Of a stretch of DNA of 51,719 nt, positions 8,410 to 17,067 are shown piece after piece; within the stretch, counting starts at the first letter, position 1, and each line of letters starts with the position of its first letter. The DNA comes from Prosthecobacter debontii (GTDB lineage: Bacteria > Verrucomicrobiota > Verrucomicrobiia > Verrucomicrobiales > Akkermansiaceae). The notes under the pieces were generated by a model. It was not told where the DNA came from, did no database searches, and saw nothing but the letters and a program-made list of their open reading frames with translations. The DNA is taken from assembly GCA_945869465.1 (NCBI GenBank), contig CAMBPB010000014.1:1-51719 (forward strand). The letters are read 5' to 3'. The position numbers and the translations under genes are program-made.

Positions 8410-9005
8410 GGCCCCGCCCGGCGTTGCCGAACCGCCTCGAACACACAGACTCCAGCCGCCACCGAAACATTCAGGCACTCGACTTTTCCGGCCATCGGGA
8501 TGGAGGCGAGAAAATCGCAGTTTTCCTCGGTGAGCCGGCGCATGCCTTTTTCCTCGGCACCCATCACCAGGGCGAGCGGACCCTTGAGATCGATCTCGTA
8601 GATCGATTTGGATTTCACGTGATCCGAGGTGCCGACGAGCCATAGCCCCGCGGCCTTGAGTTTTTCCATGGTCCGCGCGAGATTCGTGACCTGCGCGAAG
8701 GGCACATGGTCCGCCGCTCCCACCGACACCCGGCGCACGGTTTCGGTGATGCCCACCGCCTTGTCCTTCGGCGCAACGACGGCATGCACGCCCGCCGCAT
8801 CCGCGGTGCGGAGAATCGCCCCGAGGTTGTGCGGGTCCTGCACGCAATCGAGAATCAGCACGAAAGGGGTTTCCTGCAGCGCGACGAGAGCCATCAATTC
8901 GTCCTCATCGAGCGCGGGCACGGTCTTTTCCACTGCGGGAACGTGGCGGTTTTCACGTGCCTGCTTGCCCTGTGCACCTTGGGGACCGGAAAATCGGGGT
9001 TTCAT
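8406..9005 (-). CDS. rlmB: 23S rRNA 2'-O-ribose methyltransferase, RlmB-like, short N-terminus
   Basis: SPOUT-class RNA methyltransferase (TrmH family) that uses S-adenosylmethionine. Motif 1 is 'DPHNLGAILRTADAAGVHAV', motif 2 'ALVMGAEEKGMRRLT' and motif 3 'SIPMAGKVECLNVSVAAGV'; all are close to E. coli RlmB, which methylates G2251 of 23S rRNA. The protein is only 199 residues. In place of the usual N-terminal RNA-binding domain of about 70 residues there is a short basic leader of about 45, so target choice may differ. Its stop overlaps the phosphoesterase start. A REP-like repeat lies just upstream. Confidence 0.8.
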   Translation of the reverse strand: MKPRFSGPQGAQGKQARENRHVPAVEKTVPALDEDELMALVALQETPFVLILDCVQDPHNLGAILRTADAAGVHAVVAPKDKAVGITETVRRVSVGAADHVPFAQVTNLARTMEKLKAAGLWLVGTSDHVKSKSIYEIDLKGPLALVMGAEEKGMRRLTEENCDFLASIPMAGKVECLNVSVAAGVCVFEAVRQRRAGP

Positions 9006-9049
9006 GTCCGGAAATCTGCAACGGAAACCTCGCCGAAGTCGAGAGCTTT

Positions 9050-9163
9050 GGAGCGGACCGCGAGTCTCCCGACTCGCCGGCGGAAGTTTCGTCAAACCGC
9101 CGGAAGCCAATGCCGCACTTCTTTGGCAGAGCTTCCGCTGGCGAGTCGGGAGACTCGCGCTCC
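9050..9163. repeat. REP-like inverted repeat pair with palindromic arms
   Basis: The left arm (9050-9086) and the reverse complement of the right arm (9132-9163) share GGAGCG...CGAGTCTCCCGACTCGCC.GCGGAAG, differing by a 3-bp insertion and one base. Each arm holds its own palindrome, GCGAGTC-TCCC-GACTCGC. The spacer contains a further hairpin, CCGGCGG/CCGCCGG. It lies between the convergent-side RND gene end and the rlmB start, with no transposase beside it. Confidence 0.8.
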
Positions 9164-9186
9164 GACTGAACGTTGCACGGCATGAT

Positions 9187-12100
9187 TCACCCCGCCTTGC
9201 CGACGGCTTCCACCTCGGCTTCCACCCGGGCGGCGCGGCGCAGGCCTTGGGCGCTGGAGTGGCCGGTGATCTTGCGGACCAGCCAATCAAAGACCAGATA
9301 GAACACCGGAATCACGAACAGCGTGAGCACGGTGGAGATGGCCAGTCCGCCGACGATCACCAGACCGAGCGGATTCCGGGTCTCCGCGCCGGCACCACTG
9401 GCCAGCGCGAGTGGCAGGGTGCCGCCGATGGTGGAGATCGAGGTCATCAGGATCGGGCGGAAGCGCAGGGTGGTGGCTTCCCACACGGCATCGAAGCCGC
9501 TCTTGCCGGCGAGCTGCAGTTGATTGGCGAACTCGACGATGAGGATGCCGTTCTTGGCGATGAGTCCGATGAGAAGAATCAGCCCAAACTGGGCGAACAG
9601 GTTGTTGGTCATCGGAGCGCCGAAAAAACGCGAGGCATAGAGCGTGATCACCCCACCGGTTAGAGCGAGCGCGACGCCAGTGAAGATGGTCACCGGGTGG
9701 ACCCAGCTTTCGAACTGCGCAGCCAGGATGAGGAAGGTGAACAGCAGGCCGAGCGCGAACAACTGGAAGGTGTCGCTGGCGCTTTCCACATACTCGCGCG
9801 TTTCGCCGTCCCAGGTGTGGTTGTAGCCTTCCGGAAGGATGCCGGGCGCGATGCCGTTGATATAGTCCACCCCGTCGCCAATGGTCTTGCCGGGTGCCAG
9901 CCGGGCCTTGAGGGTGATCGAGCGGAGCCGGTTGAAGTGCGGGAATTCCTCGGGGGTGATGGTTTCCTTCTGCGTCACCACGTTGGAAAGCTGGACCAGT
10001 CCGCCGCGGTCCGAGCGGACGTAAACGCGGCCGAGATCCGACGGCGTGAGTTTCGCGGCGTCCTCGATCTGGAGGATCACATCATACTGGCGGCTCTCCT
10101 GTTTGTATTGCGTGACCTGGCGCCCGCCGAAGAGCGATTCGAGCGTGGTGGCGATCCGCGAGACGGGCACGCCGAGGTCGGCGGCGCGGGCGCGGTCGAT
10201 CGAAACATCAAGCTGGGGCTTGTCGATCCTTGGCTCGGCGCGGGCACCCTCGAAGGTGCCGCTGGCGCGCATTTTTGTTAGAATGGCCTCGCCGTAGGAT
10301 TGGAGTTTATCAAAGTTGCCGCCTTGCAGCACGAGTTGGAAACTCTCTCCCAGATTGCGGCCACCCAGCGGGTTGGGAATGATGGCAAACGAAAGGCCGC
10401 CGGTGACTTCGGCGCCGTAGGCTCCGTTGATCTCGCCGACGATCTGTTGGGTGGATTTGACGCGCTCCTCCCATGGCTTGAGGGTGGTGAAAACGAGGCC
10501 TTGGTTTCCCGCTCCCGGACCGCCGCGGGCGAGGGCCGTCGCGGAGAAGTAACGTTCCATTTCAGGCTGGCGTTCGATCACGCCCGTCATTTTTTTCACA
10601 TAGTTAAAGGTGTAGTCCGGATGGGAGCCGAGCGGCCCGCTGAAGATGGAGATGAAACTTCCGCGGTCCTCCATCGGCGTGAGTTCGCGCTGGAGTCCAT
10701 GATAGGCGAAGGGTGCCAGCGCGACGAATCCCGCAGACAACAGGATGACGAGCGGCCATGCCTTGAGCGAGACATGCAGCAGTCTGCCGAACATGCGGTT
10801 GACGAAAACGAAGCCAGGCTCGGTCACCCGATAGAACCAGCCGTGCGGCGGATGTCCGGTCGTTGGATCGGCGCCCTTGAGCATCAGCGAGGCCAGCATC
10901 GGCGTGATCGTTAGGGAAACGGCCATCGAAACGATCACCGAAACGGCCAGCGAGATGCCGAACTCATAGAACAAACGCCCGGTGGTGCCGGACTGGAAGG
11001 CGACGGGCAGGAACACCGCCGCCAGCGTGAAGGTGGTGGCGATGATCGCGAAGGCCACCTGCCGCGCTCCGAGCACCGACGCCTGGATCTTGGTTTCGCC
11101 TCCCTCGATGCGGCGGAAGATGTTTTCCAACATCACGATGGCGTCATCGACAACCAGGCCGATGGCGAGCACCAATGCTAACAGAGTGAGGATATTAATC
11201 GAGAATCCGAGCGCCGAGATCACCGCGAAGGTGCCGATGATGGAGATCGGGATCGCGGTGATGGGGATGAACACCGCCCGCCAATCGCGGAGGAACAGGA
11301 AGATCACCACGCTGACGATGATAAAGGCCTCGAAGAAGGTTTTGTAAACCTCATCCACCGAGCGCTGCACGAAGACCGAGCTGTCATAGCCGGACTCGAC
11401 CTTGATGCCCTCGGGCAACTCGGCCTCGATCACGGGGATCAGCTTTTTCACGCCGTCCGCTACTTCCAACAGATTCGATTTCGACTGGCGGACGACACCA
11501 AGCGCCACGGTGGGCACCCCGTTGAAGAACACGCGGCTGCGATAATCCTCGGAGCCGAGTTCCGCGCGGCCGACGTCCTTGAGCTTAATCTGGCTGTTGC
11601 CGCGGGTGGCGATGATCAGCTCCTCGAAAGCCGCGGCATCGGCCAGTTCGCCCTGGGTGCGCACCGTGAACTCGCGGGCGAACGACTCGATCCGGCCGCC
11701 CGGAACATCGACGTTCTGATTGGCAAGCGCGAGCTCCACGTCGCTGGCGGTTAGCTGATAGGACGCGAGCTTGTCGGGATCGAGCCACAGGCGCATGGCA
11801 TAGCGGCGCTCGCCGCCGATGAAGATCGTGCCCACTCCGGGAACGGTCTGGACGCGTTGTTTGGCGATGCGGTCCACCACGTCGGTCAGCTCGGTGCGGG
11901 AGAAGCGCTCCGAGGTGAAGGTGAGCCACAGCACCGGATTGGCGTCGGCCTCTTCCTTGGCGATGATCGGTTCATTGACTTCATCGGGCAGCTTGTCGCG
12001 GGCGCGGCTGACACGGTCGCGCACGTCGTTGGCCGCCTCGTCGGGATTGCGGTCGAGGTTGAACTCGATGGTGATGCGGGATACTTCCTCAGCGGAGGAA

Positions 12101-12345
12101 GACTTGAGGACGCGGATGCCATCAATCGCGGAAAGCTGTTCCTCAAGCGGTTCGCTGATCCGGCTCTCCACCACTTCGGCGGAAGCGCCCCGATAGACGG
12201 TGGTCACCGAAACAGTCGGCACGTCGGTGTCCGGATACTCGCGCACCGGCAGTTTCCGAAACGCCAGTGCGCCTAACAAAATCACGATCAGCGCGCCGAC
12301 GATGGTGAGGACCGGACGCTTGATCGAGGTGTCGGAAAGAATCAT
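9187..12345 (-). CDS. RND efflux transporter, AcrB/HAE1 family
   Basis: Inner-membrane proton-driven exporter of 1052 residues, the usual length of AcrB/MexB/MexF proteins. It opens 'MILSDTSIKRPVLTIVGALI' and has a first transmembrane helix, a large periplasmic loop with 'FRKLPVREYPD' and 'RIKVL'-type porter sequence, then a block of helices with 'GLVVDDAIVMLENI' carrying the proton-relay Asp pair. A second periplasmic loop and a last helix block ('LIGLIAKNGILIVEFANQ') follow. With the upstream fusion-protein and outer-membrane genes it forms a complete tripartite pump; TetR is encoded divergently. The substrate is probably drugs or other small hydrophobic molecules (inference). Confidence 0.95.
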   Translation of the reverse strand: MILSDTSIKRPVLTIVGALIVILLGALAFRKLPVREYPDTDVPTVSVTTVYRGASAEVVESRISEPLEEQLSAIDGIRVLKSSSAEEVSRITIEFNLDRNPDEAANDVRDRVSRARDKLPDEVNEPIIAKEEADANPVLWLTFTSERFSRTELTDVVDRIAKQRVQTVPGVGTIFIGGERRYAMRLWLDPDKLASYQLTASDVELALANQNVDVPGGRIESFAREFTVRTQGELADAAAFEELIIATRGNSQIKLKDVGRAELGSEDYRSRVFFNGVPTVALGVVRQSKSNLLEVADGVKKLIPVIEAELPEGIKVESGYDSSVFVQRSVDEVYKTFFEAFIIVSVVIFLFLRDWRAVFIPITAIPISIIGTFAVISALGFSINILTLLALVLAIGLVVDDAIVMLENIFRRIEGGETKIQASVLGARQVAFAIIATTFTLAAVFLPVAFQSGTTGRLFYEFGISLAVSVIVSMAVSLTITPMLASLMLKGADPTTGHPPHGWFYRVTEPGFVFVNRMFGRLLHVSLKAWPLVILLSAGFVALAPFAYHGLQRELTPMEDRGSFISIFSGPLGSHPDYTFNYVKKMTGVIERQPEMERYFSATALARGGPGAGNQGLVFTTLKPWEERVKSTQQIVGEINGAYGAEVTGGLSFAIIPNPLGGRNLGESFQLVLQGGNFDKLQSYGEAILTKMRASGTFEGARAEPRIDKPQLDVSIDRARAADLGVPVSRIATTLESLFGGRQVTQYKQESRQYDVILQIEDAAKLTPSDLGRVYVRSDRGGLVQLSNVVTQKETITPEEFPHFNRLRSITLKARLAPGKTIGDGVDYINGIAPGILPEGYNHTWDGETREYVESASDTFQLFALGLLFTFLILAAQFESWVHPVTIFTGVALALTGGVITLYASRFFGAPMTNNLFAQFGLILLIGLIAKNGILIVEFANQLQLAGKSGFDAVWEATTLRFRPILMTSISTIGGTLPLALASGAGAETRNPLGLVIVGGLAISTVLTLFVIPVFYLVFDWLVRKITGHSSAQGLRRAARVEAEVEAVGKAG

Positions 12346-12383
12346 GGATGGGCGGAGAGCTTGGAGCTGAGAGAAAAGAGGCG

Positions 12384-12400
12384 GCGGGCGGGATGCCCGC
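12384..12400. repeat. Short palindrome GCGGGC-GGGAT-GCCCGC between efflux genes
   Basis: Perfect 6-bp arms around a 5-nt centre in the 61-bp gap between the fusion-protein stop (12407) and the RND start (12345). It resembles the other GC-rich palindromes of this window and could attenuate RND expression or protect the upstream mRNA end. Confidence 0.5.
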
Positions 12401-12406
12401 GCCAGG

Positions 12407-13528
12407 TCATTCCAACTTCCGGTCGGTGGCTTCCGGGACGCCGGGTTTGACGAATGGCTCGACGGGTTTGAGTTTGACGCCGGGAAAGAGGATCAGTCCG
12501 CCAACCCCGGACGAGACGATCCGGTCGCCGGCTTTGACGGGCGGGCCGACGGGGCTGATCTGGACGAAGCCGGGCACGCGCAGCCCGGTTTTCACCGGGA
12601 CAAACTCGGCGATGGTTGCGCCGTCCTTGTCTTTGGGTGCGATGAGCACGGTGCCGCGCGCGGTGCTGAGGATGGCGGTTTCCGGAACGACCAGCGCGTC
12701 CTCGATGGTGCGCAGGACCAGCGTGATGTTGGCAAACATGCCGGGTTTCAAAAACGGCGGCGGCTTGTTCACATAACCTTTCACCAAGGTCGAGCGGGTG
12801 GTTTCATCGATGCGCGGCGAGACGAAATACACTTCGCCCGCGACTTCTTCGCCCGGTGCGGAAGTGGCGGCATGCAGGGTGAAGGCGCCGCCCGGTTTCA
12901 GGTTCGGCAGATAGCGTTCGGGCACTTGCATCTCCACCTTGAGCCGCGAGAGATCGTCCACGGTGGTGATCACGGATTGCGAGGTGACGAAGTCTCCCAC
13001 CGATAGAGAGCGTGCGCCGGTGACGCCGTCGAAGGGCGCGGAGATGGAGGATTTCGTGAGTTTCACTTCCAACAGATCGATCGCCGCCTTGAGCTTCGCG
13101 TGATCCGCCACCGCGGCGTCCACCTCGAGTTTGGAGACCGCCTGATCTTCTAACAACGATTGGCTGCGTTTGAGATTTTGTTCCGCGAGCACGAAGCTGG
13201 CGCGCGCCTCGGCGAGCTGGGCCTCGATCTCGCGGGTGTCGAGTTTGGCAAGTGGCGCGCCCTTTTTGACCTCAGCGCCTTCCTCGAAATGGATCGAGTT
13301 GATCACGCCGGGAATTTCGGGCCGCAGTTCCGCGCTCTCGTTGGCGGCGATGCTGCCGACGAGGCCGACGGTTTCCCGCAGCGACATCACGGTGACCGAC
13401 ATCACCTCCACCGGTTGCACGCGGTCCATCGGATTGGGTCCGCCGGCAGGTCCCGCCCCGGCCGGCTTTTTGCCACACGAGGAAAGCAGCAGAAGTGATA
13501 GGAACAGATGCCGCATGGGAAACGCCAT
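12407..13528 (-). CDS. RND efflux membrane fusion protein (HlyD/AcrA family) lipoprotein
   Basis: Periplasmic adaptor of 373 residues that links the RND pump to the outer-membrane channel. The lipobox 'LLLLSSC' is at about 13-19. A barrel-sandwich half ('LRPEIPGVINSIHFEEGAEV') precedes a helical hairpin (about 110-165), and the second sandwich half contains 'SISAPFDGVTGARSLSVGDF'. A beta-barrel domain and a membrane-proximal domain complete the AcrA layout. The ATG at 13528 or that at 13516 (MRHLFL) could start translation; both keep the signal peptide. It lies 52 bp downstream of the OMF gene. Confidence 0.93.
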   Translation of the reverse strand: MAFPMRHLFLSLLLLSSCGKKPAGAGPAGGPNPMDRVQPVEVMSVTVMSLRETVGLVGSIAANESAELRPEIPGVINSIHFEEGAEVKKGAPLAKLDTREIEAQLAEARASFVLAEQNLKRSQSLLEDQAVSKLEVDAAVADHAKLKAAIDLLEVKLTKSSISAPFDGVTGARSLSVGDFVTSQSVITTVDDLSRLKVEMQVPERYLPNLKPGGAFTLHAATSAPGEEVAGEVYFVSPRIDETTRSTLVKGYVNKPPPFLKPGMFANITLVLRTIEDALVVPETAILSTARGTVLIAPKDKDGATIAEFVPVKTGLRVPGFVQISPVGPPVKAGDRIVSSGVGGLILFPGVKLKPVEPFVKPGVPEATDRKLE

Positions 13529-13580
13529 GCGCGGAAGTTTTTCTTGTCGTGTGTCTTGCGTCTTCAAGTCTGGGGTCTTT

Positions 13581-14987
13581 CTACCACTCGCCGCCGAGGG
13601 CTTTGATGAGGGAAACCGAAACGGCGAGGCGTTCGGCACGGATGGCGTTGGCGCCGCGTTCGGCATCGAGGCGCGTGCGTTCGGCGGCCACCACGTCAAG
13701 AAAGCTCACGAGTCCCGATTTAAAACGTTTGGTGGACAGGTCCAAGGTCTTGCGCGCCGCCTGAAGCGCCTGATCCTGTATGACTTGGCGGCGTTCGAGG
13801 ATCGCGGTGCCCTGCAAGGCGTTTTCGACTTCGCGAATGGCTTCGAGCACGGTTTGGCGGTATTCCGCGCTGGCTGCAGCGTGGCCGGCCACCGCCGCAT
13901 CGCGCTGGGCTTTGAGCCATTTCTGGCTGGTGAGGGGCACCGTCGCGGCGGTGCCGAGCGACCAGACCAGCGACGACGCCTGGAAAAGATCGCCCAGACG
14001 GATGGCATCGTAACCGGTGGAGGCCCCGAGCGAGATTGAGGGATAAAACGCCGCGGTGGCGACTCCGATGTCCGCGTTGGCGGCAGCCACCCGGCGCTCG
14101 GCGGCCCGGATATCGGGGCGCTGGCGGAGCATTTCAGACGGCACCGACAGAGGAACCGACGGCGGTTTCGGCAGATCGGCCTGCTCGGCGATCGCGGAAC
14201 CGGTGGCCGCCGCTCCGGCCAGCACGGCCAGCGCGTTGACCAGCCCGATGCGATTCTGATCGAGGCGGATCCGATCGGCTTCGGCAGTGGCGACCTCGGT
14301 TTCGGCGCGCGCAAGGTCGAGTCCGCTGATGCTGCCGGCATCCCGGCGTTTGGTGAGCAGGTCAAGCGCCCTGCCGCGGATTTCCAAGGTGCGGGCGAGC
14401 ACCACGCGATCCGCATCCACGGCCCGCAGCGCCCAATAGGTTTGTGCCACTTCACCGGTCACACTGATTCTCAACGCATTGAGAGCTTCCTCAGCGGCTC
14501 CCTCGGAGGCACCCGCCGATTCCACCTGACGGCGGATTTTTCCCCAAGCATCGAGTTCGTAGTTGAAATCGACCGGCACGGTAAAGCTGTTCTCCAGACT
14601 GGATCCCCCGCTCGGTCCGCGAAAACGGGATTTCGAACGCTCAGCGGTGCCACCCAGATTGACGTCGGGAAAATACCGGGATCGCGCCGCAGTGCTCATC
14701 TCCCGGGCTTGGCGGAGACGCGCCGCGGACGCCGCGATTTCCTGGTTCATCGCCAACGCGCGCTCGACGAGCGACGTGAGCGTGGGATCGCGGTAAAGTT
14801 TCCACCACGCCTGCGGCTTCGGCAAGGAGTCCGGCGACTGGCGTTTCCAACGAACGCCCCCTTGCGAAAACGATGCCGGAAGCTCCATCCACGGCACCTC
14901 GTGATTCGGCCCAACCGGCGCGCAACTCCCGATCACCAGCAGCGGAACCAACGACAGAAAACGCAGGATGACGGGATCGCTCAGCAT
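13581..14987 (-). CDS. Outer-membrane efflux lipoprotein, TolC/NodT family
   Basis: Outer-membrane channel subunit of 468 residues. The signal peptide ends with lipobox Cys in 'LVIGSCAPVGP', followed by 'HEVPWMELPASF' as in NodT/OprM proteins. Two repeated OEP domains are visible, each with long alpha-helices ('LTSLVERALAMNQEIAASAA' in the first, 'SEMLRQRPDIRAAERRVAAA' opening the second). It is the first gene of the efflux operon and starts 65 bp from the divergent TetR gene. The ATG at 14987 is chosen; an upstream in-frame ATG at 15026 lies inside the operator and is unlikely. Confidence 0.93.
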   Translation of the reverse strand: MLSDPVILRFLSLVPLLVIGSCAPVGPNHEVPWMELPASFSQGGVRWKRQSPDSLPKPQAWWKLYRDPTLTSLVERALAMNQEIAASAARLRQAREMSTAARSRYFPDVNLGGTAERSKSRFRGPSGGSSLENSFTVPVDFNYELDAWGKIRRQVESAGASEGAAEEALNALRISVTGEVAQTYWALRAVDADRVVLARTLEIRGRALDLLTKRRDAGSISGLDLARAETEVATAEADRIRLDQNRIGLVNALAVLAGAAATGSAIAEQADLPKPPSVPLSVPSEMLRQRPDIRAAERRVAAANADIGVATAAFYPSISLGASTGYDAIRLGDLFQASSLVWSLGTAATVPLTSQKWLKAQRDAAVAGHAAASAEYRQTVLEAIREVENALQGTAILERRQVIQDQALQAARKTLDLSTKRFKSGLVSFLDVVAAERTRLDAERGANAIRAERLAVSVSLIKALGGEW

Positions 14988-15014
14988 GGGCGGGGAGAGT
15001 GGAGGCGGAATTTT

Positions 15015-15040
15015 GCTTGCATGCAAGTGATTACTTGCAA
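15015..15040. promoter_or_regulatory. Palindromic TetR operator candidate
   Basis: Two overlapping palindromes lie between the divergent efflux and regulator genes: CTTGCATGCAAG (15016-15027) and TGCAAGT-GATT-ACTTGCA (15022-15039). The position and the partly shared half-sites are what an autoregulated TetR repressor would use to control both directions. Confidence 0.75.
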
Positions 15041-15052
15041 CATCTCCCGGTT

Positions 15053-15667
15053 GTGAGCACGGTCCCGATCAAACCCAAACCCCCGGAAACCCATGGCACG
15101 CGCCAGCGGCTGATGGAAGCGGCGCGGGCGGAATTCAGTGACAAAGGCATTGAGTCGGCCACCACCCGGGGAATCGCGGAACGTGCGGGCTGCAACGAGG
15201 TGACCTTGTTCCGGCATTTCGAATCCAAGCAGAAACTGCTGGCGGCAGTGGTGCAGGAAACCTCGGAGGAATTCAGCGCACTGTGCGAATGCCGCGGGGA
15301 TTTCAGCGGCAACCTGCGCGAGGATTTGGAACGTTTCGCCCGGGTTTACACCGAATCACTCGAACGCTGCGAAGGCATGGCGCGGGCGCTGGTGGGCGAG
15401 GGAAATCGGCGGCCGACGCTCTGCAAGGAGCTTATTGGCGACGTGCTGGAGCCATTTCACCGCAGCATCGCATGTTATCTGGACCAACGCAAAAACGCAG
15501 GGTTTGTCCGCGAAGACTTGGATTCGATGGCATTTGCGGAGGTGTTCACCTCCTCGTTGTTTGGCGGCCTGCTGCGCCGGACCTCCGGTTTGTCCGAACT
15601 CGACCGCGACGGCTGGCTGCGCGAGACCGTGGAGATTTTTGTCCGGGGGATCGAAAACGGCAAATAA
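15053..15667 (+). CDS. TetR/AcrR family transcriptional repressor
   Basis: DNA-binding regulator of 204 residues. The N-terminal helix-turn-helix is clear at about 15-60: 'RQRLMEAARAEFSDKGIES', then 'TTRGIAERAGCNEVTLFRHF' with the recognition helix, then 'ESKQKLL'. The C-terminal ligand domain is helical and diverse. The start is a GTG at 15053, which leaves the palindromic operator in the intergenic space. It is divergent from the OMF-MFP-RND operon and very probably represses it and itself until a pump substrate binds. Confidence 0.9.
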   Translation: MSTVPIKPKPPETHGTRQRLMEAARAEFSDKGIESATTRGIAERAGCNEVTLFRHFESKQKLLAAVVQETSEEFSALCECRGDFSGNLREDLERFARVYTESLERCEGMARALVGEGNRRPTLCKELIGDVLEPFHRSIACYLDQRKNAGFVREDLDSMAFAEVFTSSLFGGLLRRTSGLSELDRDGWLRETVEIFVRGIENGK

Positions 15668-15693
15668 CCGGCGCGTCAGCCAAACTCCCGATA

Positions 15694-15722
15694 TTGACTT
15701 GCTGCGGGCGCTTGGTCAGGTT
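15694..15722 (+). promoter_or_regulatory. Putative promoter of purE, leaderless layout
   Basis: TTGACT (15694-15699), a 17-bp spacer, CAGGTT (15717-15722), then 6 bp to the ATG. Confidence 0.5.
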
Positions 15723-15728
15723 CCGCGC

Positions 15729-16235
15729 ATGACTCACACCCCGCTTGTTGGAATCATCATGGGCAGCGCTTCGGACTGGCCGATCATGGAACACGCCGCC
15801 CGCACCCTGCGTGACTTTGGAATCCCGTGGGAGGCGCAAGTCGCCAGCGCTCACCGTTCGTTAGACAAGCTCTCCGGCTATGCCTCCACCGCCCGGGAGC
15901 GCGGCCTGAAATGCATCATCGCCGGCGCCGGTGCTGCCGCCCACCTGGCGGGAGTCGCCGCGGCGATCACCGATATTCCGATCCTCGGCGTGCCGATCGA
16001 TTCCACCGCACTCAAGGGCATGGACGCCCTGTTAGCCATGGTGCAGATGCCGGGCGGCATCCCCGTCGCCACCTTTGCCATCGGCAAGGCCGGCGCGGTG
16101 AACGCCGCGCTGTTCGCCGTGGCGATGCTGGCCAACGACGACCCGCAGATGGCGGAAAAACTCGCCGCTTTCCGCAAAAAACAAAGCGCCAAGGTGAAAG
16201 CCACCGAACTGCCGCCGCTGGATCCGGTGGATTGA
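15729..16235 (+). CDS. purE: N5-carboxyaminoimidazole ribonucleotide mutase
   Basis: Purine synthesis enzyme that converts N5-CAIR to CAIR. It is 168 residues, typical of class I PurE. Signature segments are 'IIMGSASDWPIM', 'VASAHRSLDKL', 'IAGAGAAAHLAGVAAAIT' and 'MPGGIPVATFAIGKAGAVNA'. PurK is not next to it here. A putative promoter abuts the start codon. The gene stands alone on the plus strand and converges with the HAD phosphatase gene. Confidence 0.96.
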   Translation: MTHTPLVGIIMGSASDWPIMEHAARTLRDFGIPWEAQVASAHRSLDKLSGYASTARERGLKCIIAGAGAAAHLAGVAAAITDIPILGVPIDSTALKGMDALLAMVQMPGGIPVATFAIGKAGAVNAALFAVAMLANDDPQMAEKLAAFRKKQSAKVKATELPPLDPVD

Positions 16236-16293
16236 GGTTGGATTTTTCATTCAGACGGACTCGGCGCGATCCACCGGGAATTGTTGGATCGCT

Positions 16294-16953
16294 CTACGCC
16301 ACCGTGGGTTGGGATTCCATATTGAGCACCTCCGCGAGCGAGCGGAAAACCCGGTCCGCCGGGGTGAAGTCGAGGGCCTCGGTCACCCGGTTGGGCACCA
16401 CCCACACCGCCATGCCCGCGGCTTTGGCCGCATGCACACCATTGAGCGAATCCTCGATCACCAGGCACTCGGCCGGCGGAATGGCGAGGCGTTTCGCGGC
16501 CTCCAAGTAGAGATCCGGAGCCGGCTTGATGCGCGGCGCGTCGCCCCGGCAGACGGTGGTGTTGAAATGCCCGGCCAGCCCGAGTTTTTCCAGCCAGCCG
16601 TCCACCCAGTGGTGTGACGAACTGGAAACCACCGCCCGGGGAATGCCGGCGGTTGATAGATTCTCCAGCAGCGCCACCGCGCCGTGCATCGCCCGCTCAT
16701 GCGCCAGATCCGCCATGATTTCCTCCTGCCGCCGGGCATCCAGGTCATGCCAATCAAAGGCCAGGCCGGTGAGTTCCTCCAAGTGCGTCTTGGGCGACCA
16801 GGTGGCGAAATCCGAGCCAATGCAGCGCGTGTAAATATCGAGCGGCAGCGGCTGGCCATGAGCCGCGAAGACACGTTTCCATGACTGATAGATCGCCCAC
16901 TCGGTATCCACCAGCACGCCGTCGAAATCAAAAAGCACCGCCGCAAACGTCAT
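16294..16953 (-). CDS. HAD-superfamily hydrolase, beta-phosphoglucomutase-like
   Basis: Cytosolic phosphatase or mutase of 219 residues. The catalytic motif I 'LFDFDGVLVDTE' is at about 7-18, motif II is 'VVSSSSHHW', motif III is the Lys in 'RIKPAPDLYL' and motif IV is 'VIEDSLNGVHAAKAAGM'. A helical cap of about 65 residues follows motif I (subclass I cap), as in beta-phosphoglucomutase and phosphoglycolate phosphatase. The 'KPAPD' segment and cap type fit sugar-phosphate phosphatases; the substrate is not resolvable. It lies next to the Phd-type antitoxin gene, divergent. Confidence 0.9.
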   Translation of the reverse strand: MTFAAVLFDFDGVLVDTEWAIYQSWKRVFAAHGQPLPLDIYTRCIGSDFATWSPKTHLEELTGLAFDWHDLDARRQEEIMADLAHERAMHGAVALLENLSTAGIPRAVVSSSSHHWVDGWLEKLGLAGHFNTTVCRGDAPRIKPAPDLYLEAAKRLAIPPAECLVIEDSLNGVHAAKAAGMAVWVVPNRVTEALDFTPADRVFRSLAEVLNMESQPTVA

Positions 16954-17006
16954 GCGGGTGAAATGGCGTGTGACGGCGGAATGGGCAAGCCCGGAGGTGC
17001 GTCAAA

Positions 17007-17027
17007 GCGGGTGGGCTGCCAACCCGC
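17007..17027. repeat. Imperfect palindrome GCGGGTGGGCTGCCAACCCGC
   Basis: Arms GCGGGT/ACCCGC with an inner GGC-T-GCC, placed between the HAD gene and the first toxin-antitoxin module, directly upstream of its -35 box. It could be a member of the REP-like group or an antitoxin-binding site. Confidence 0.5.
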
Positions 17028-17031
17028 AGCC

Positions 17032-17060
17032 TTGACTTTGACCATGAAGTTGGCCATCTT
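17032..17060 (+). promoter_or_regulatory. Putative promoter of phd-vapC module, leaderless layout
   Basis: TTGACT (17032-17037), a 17-bp spacer, CATCTT (17055-17060), then 7 bp to the antitoxin ATG at 17068. Confidence 0.55.
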
Positions 17061-17067
17061 CCCGGCC

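Noticed and set aside
10300..11347. Long open frames on the plus strand opposite the RND gene
   Set aside because: They are complementary shadows of the GC-rich RND coding sequence, without protein-like features.
16224..16277. Complementary 9-bp segments around the purE stop, as a terminator
   Set aside because: CCGGTGGAT and ATCCACCGG pair, but 36 nt separate them and no T-run follows.
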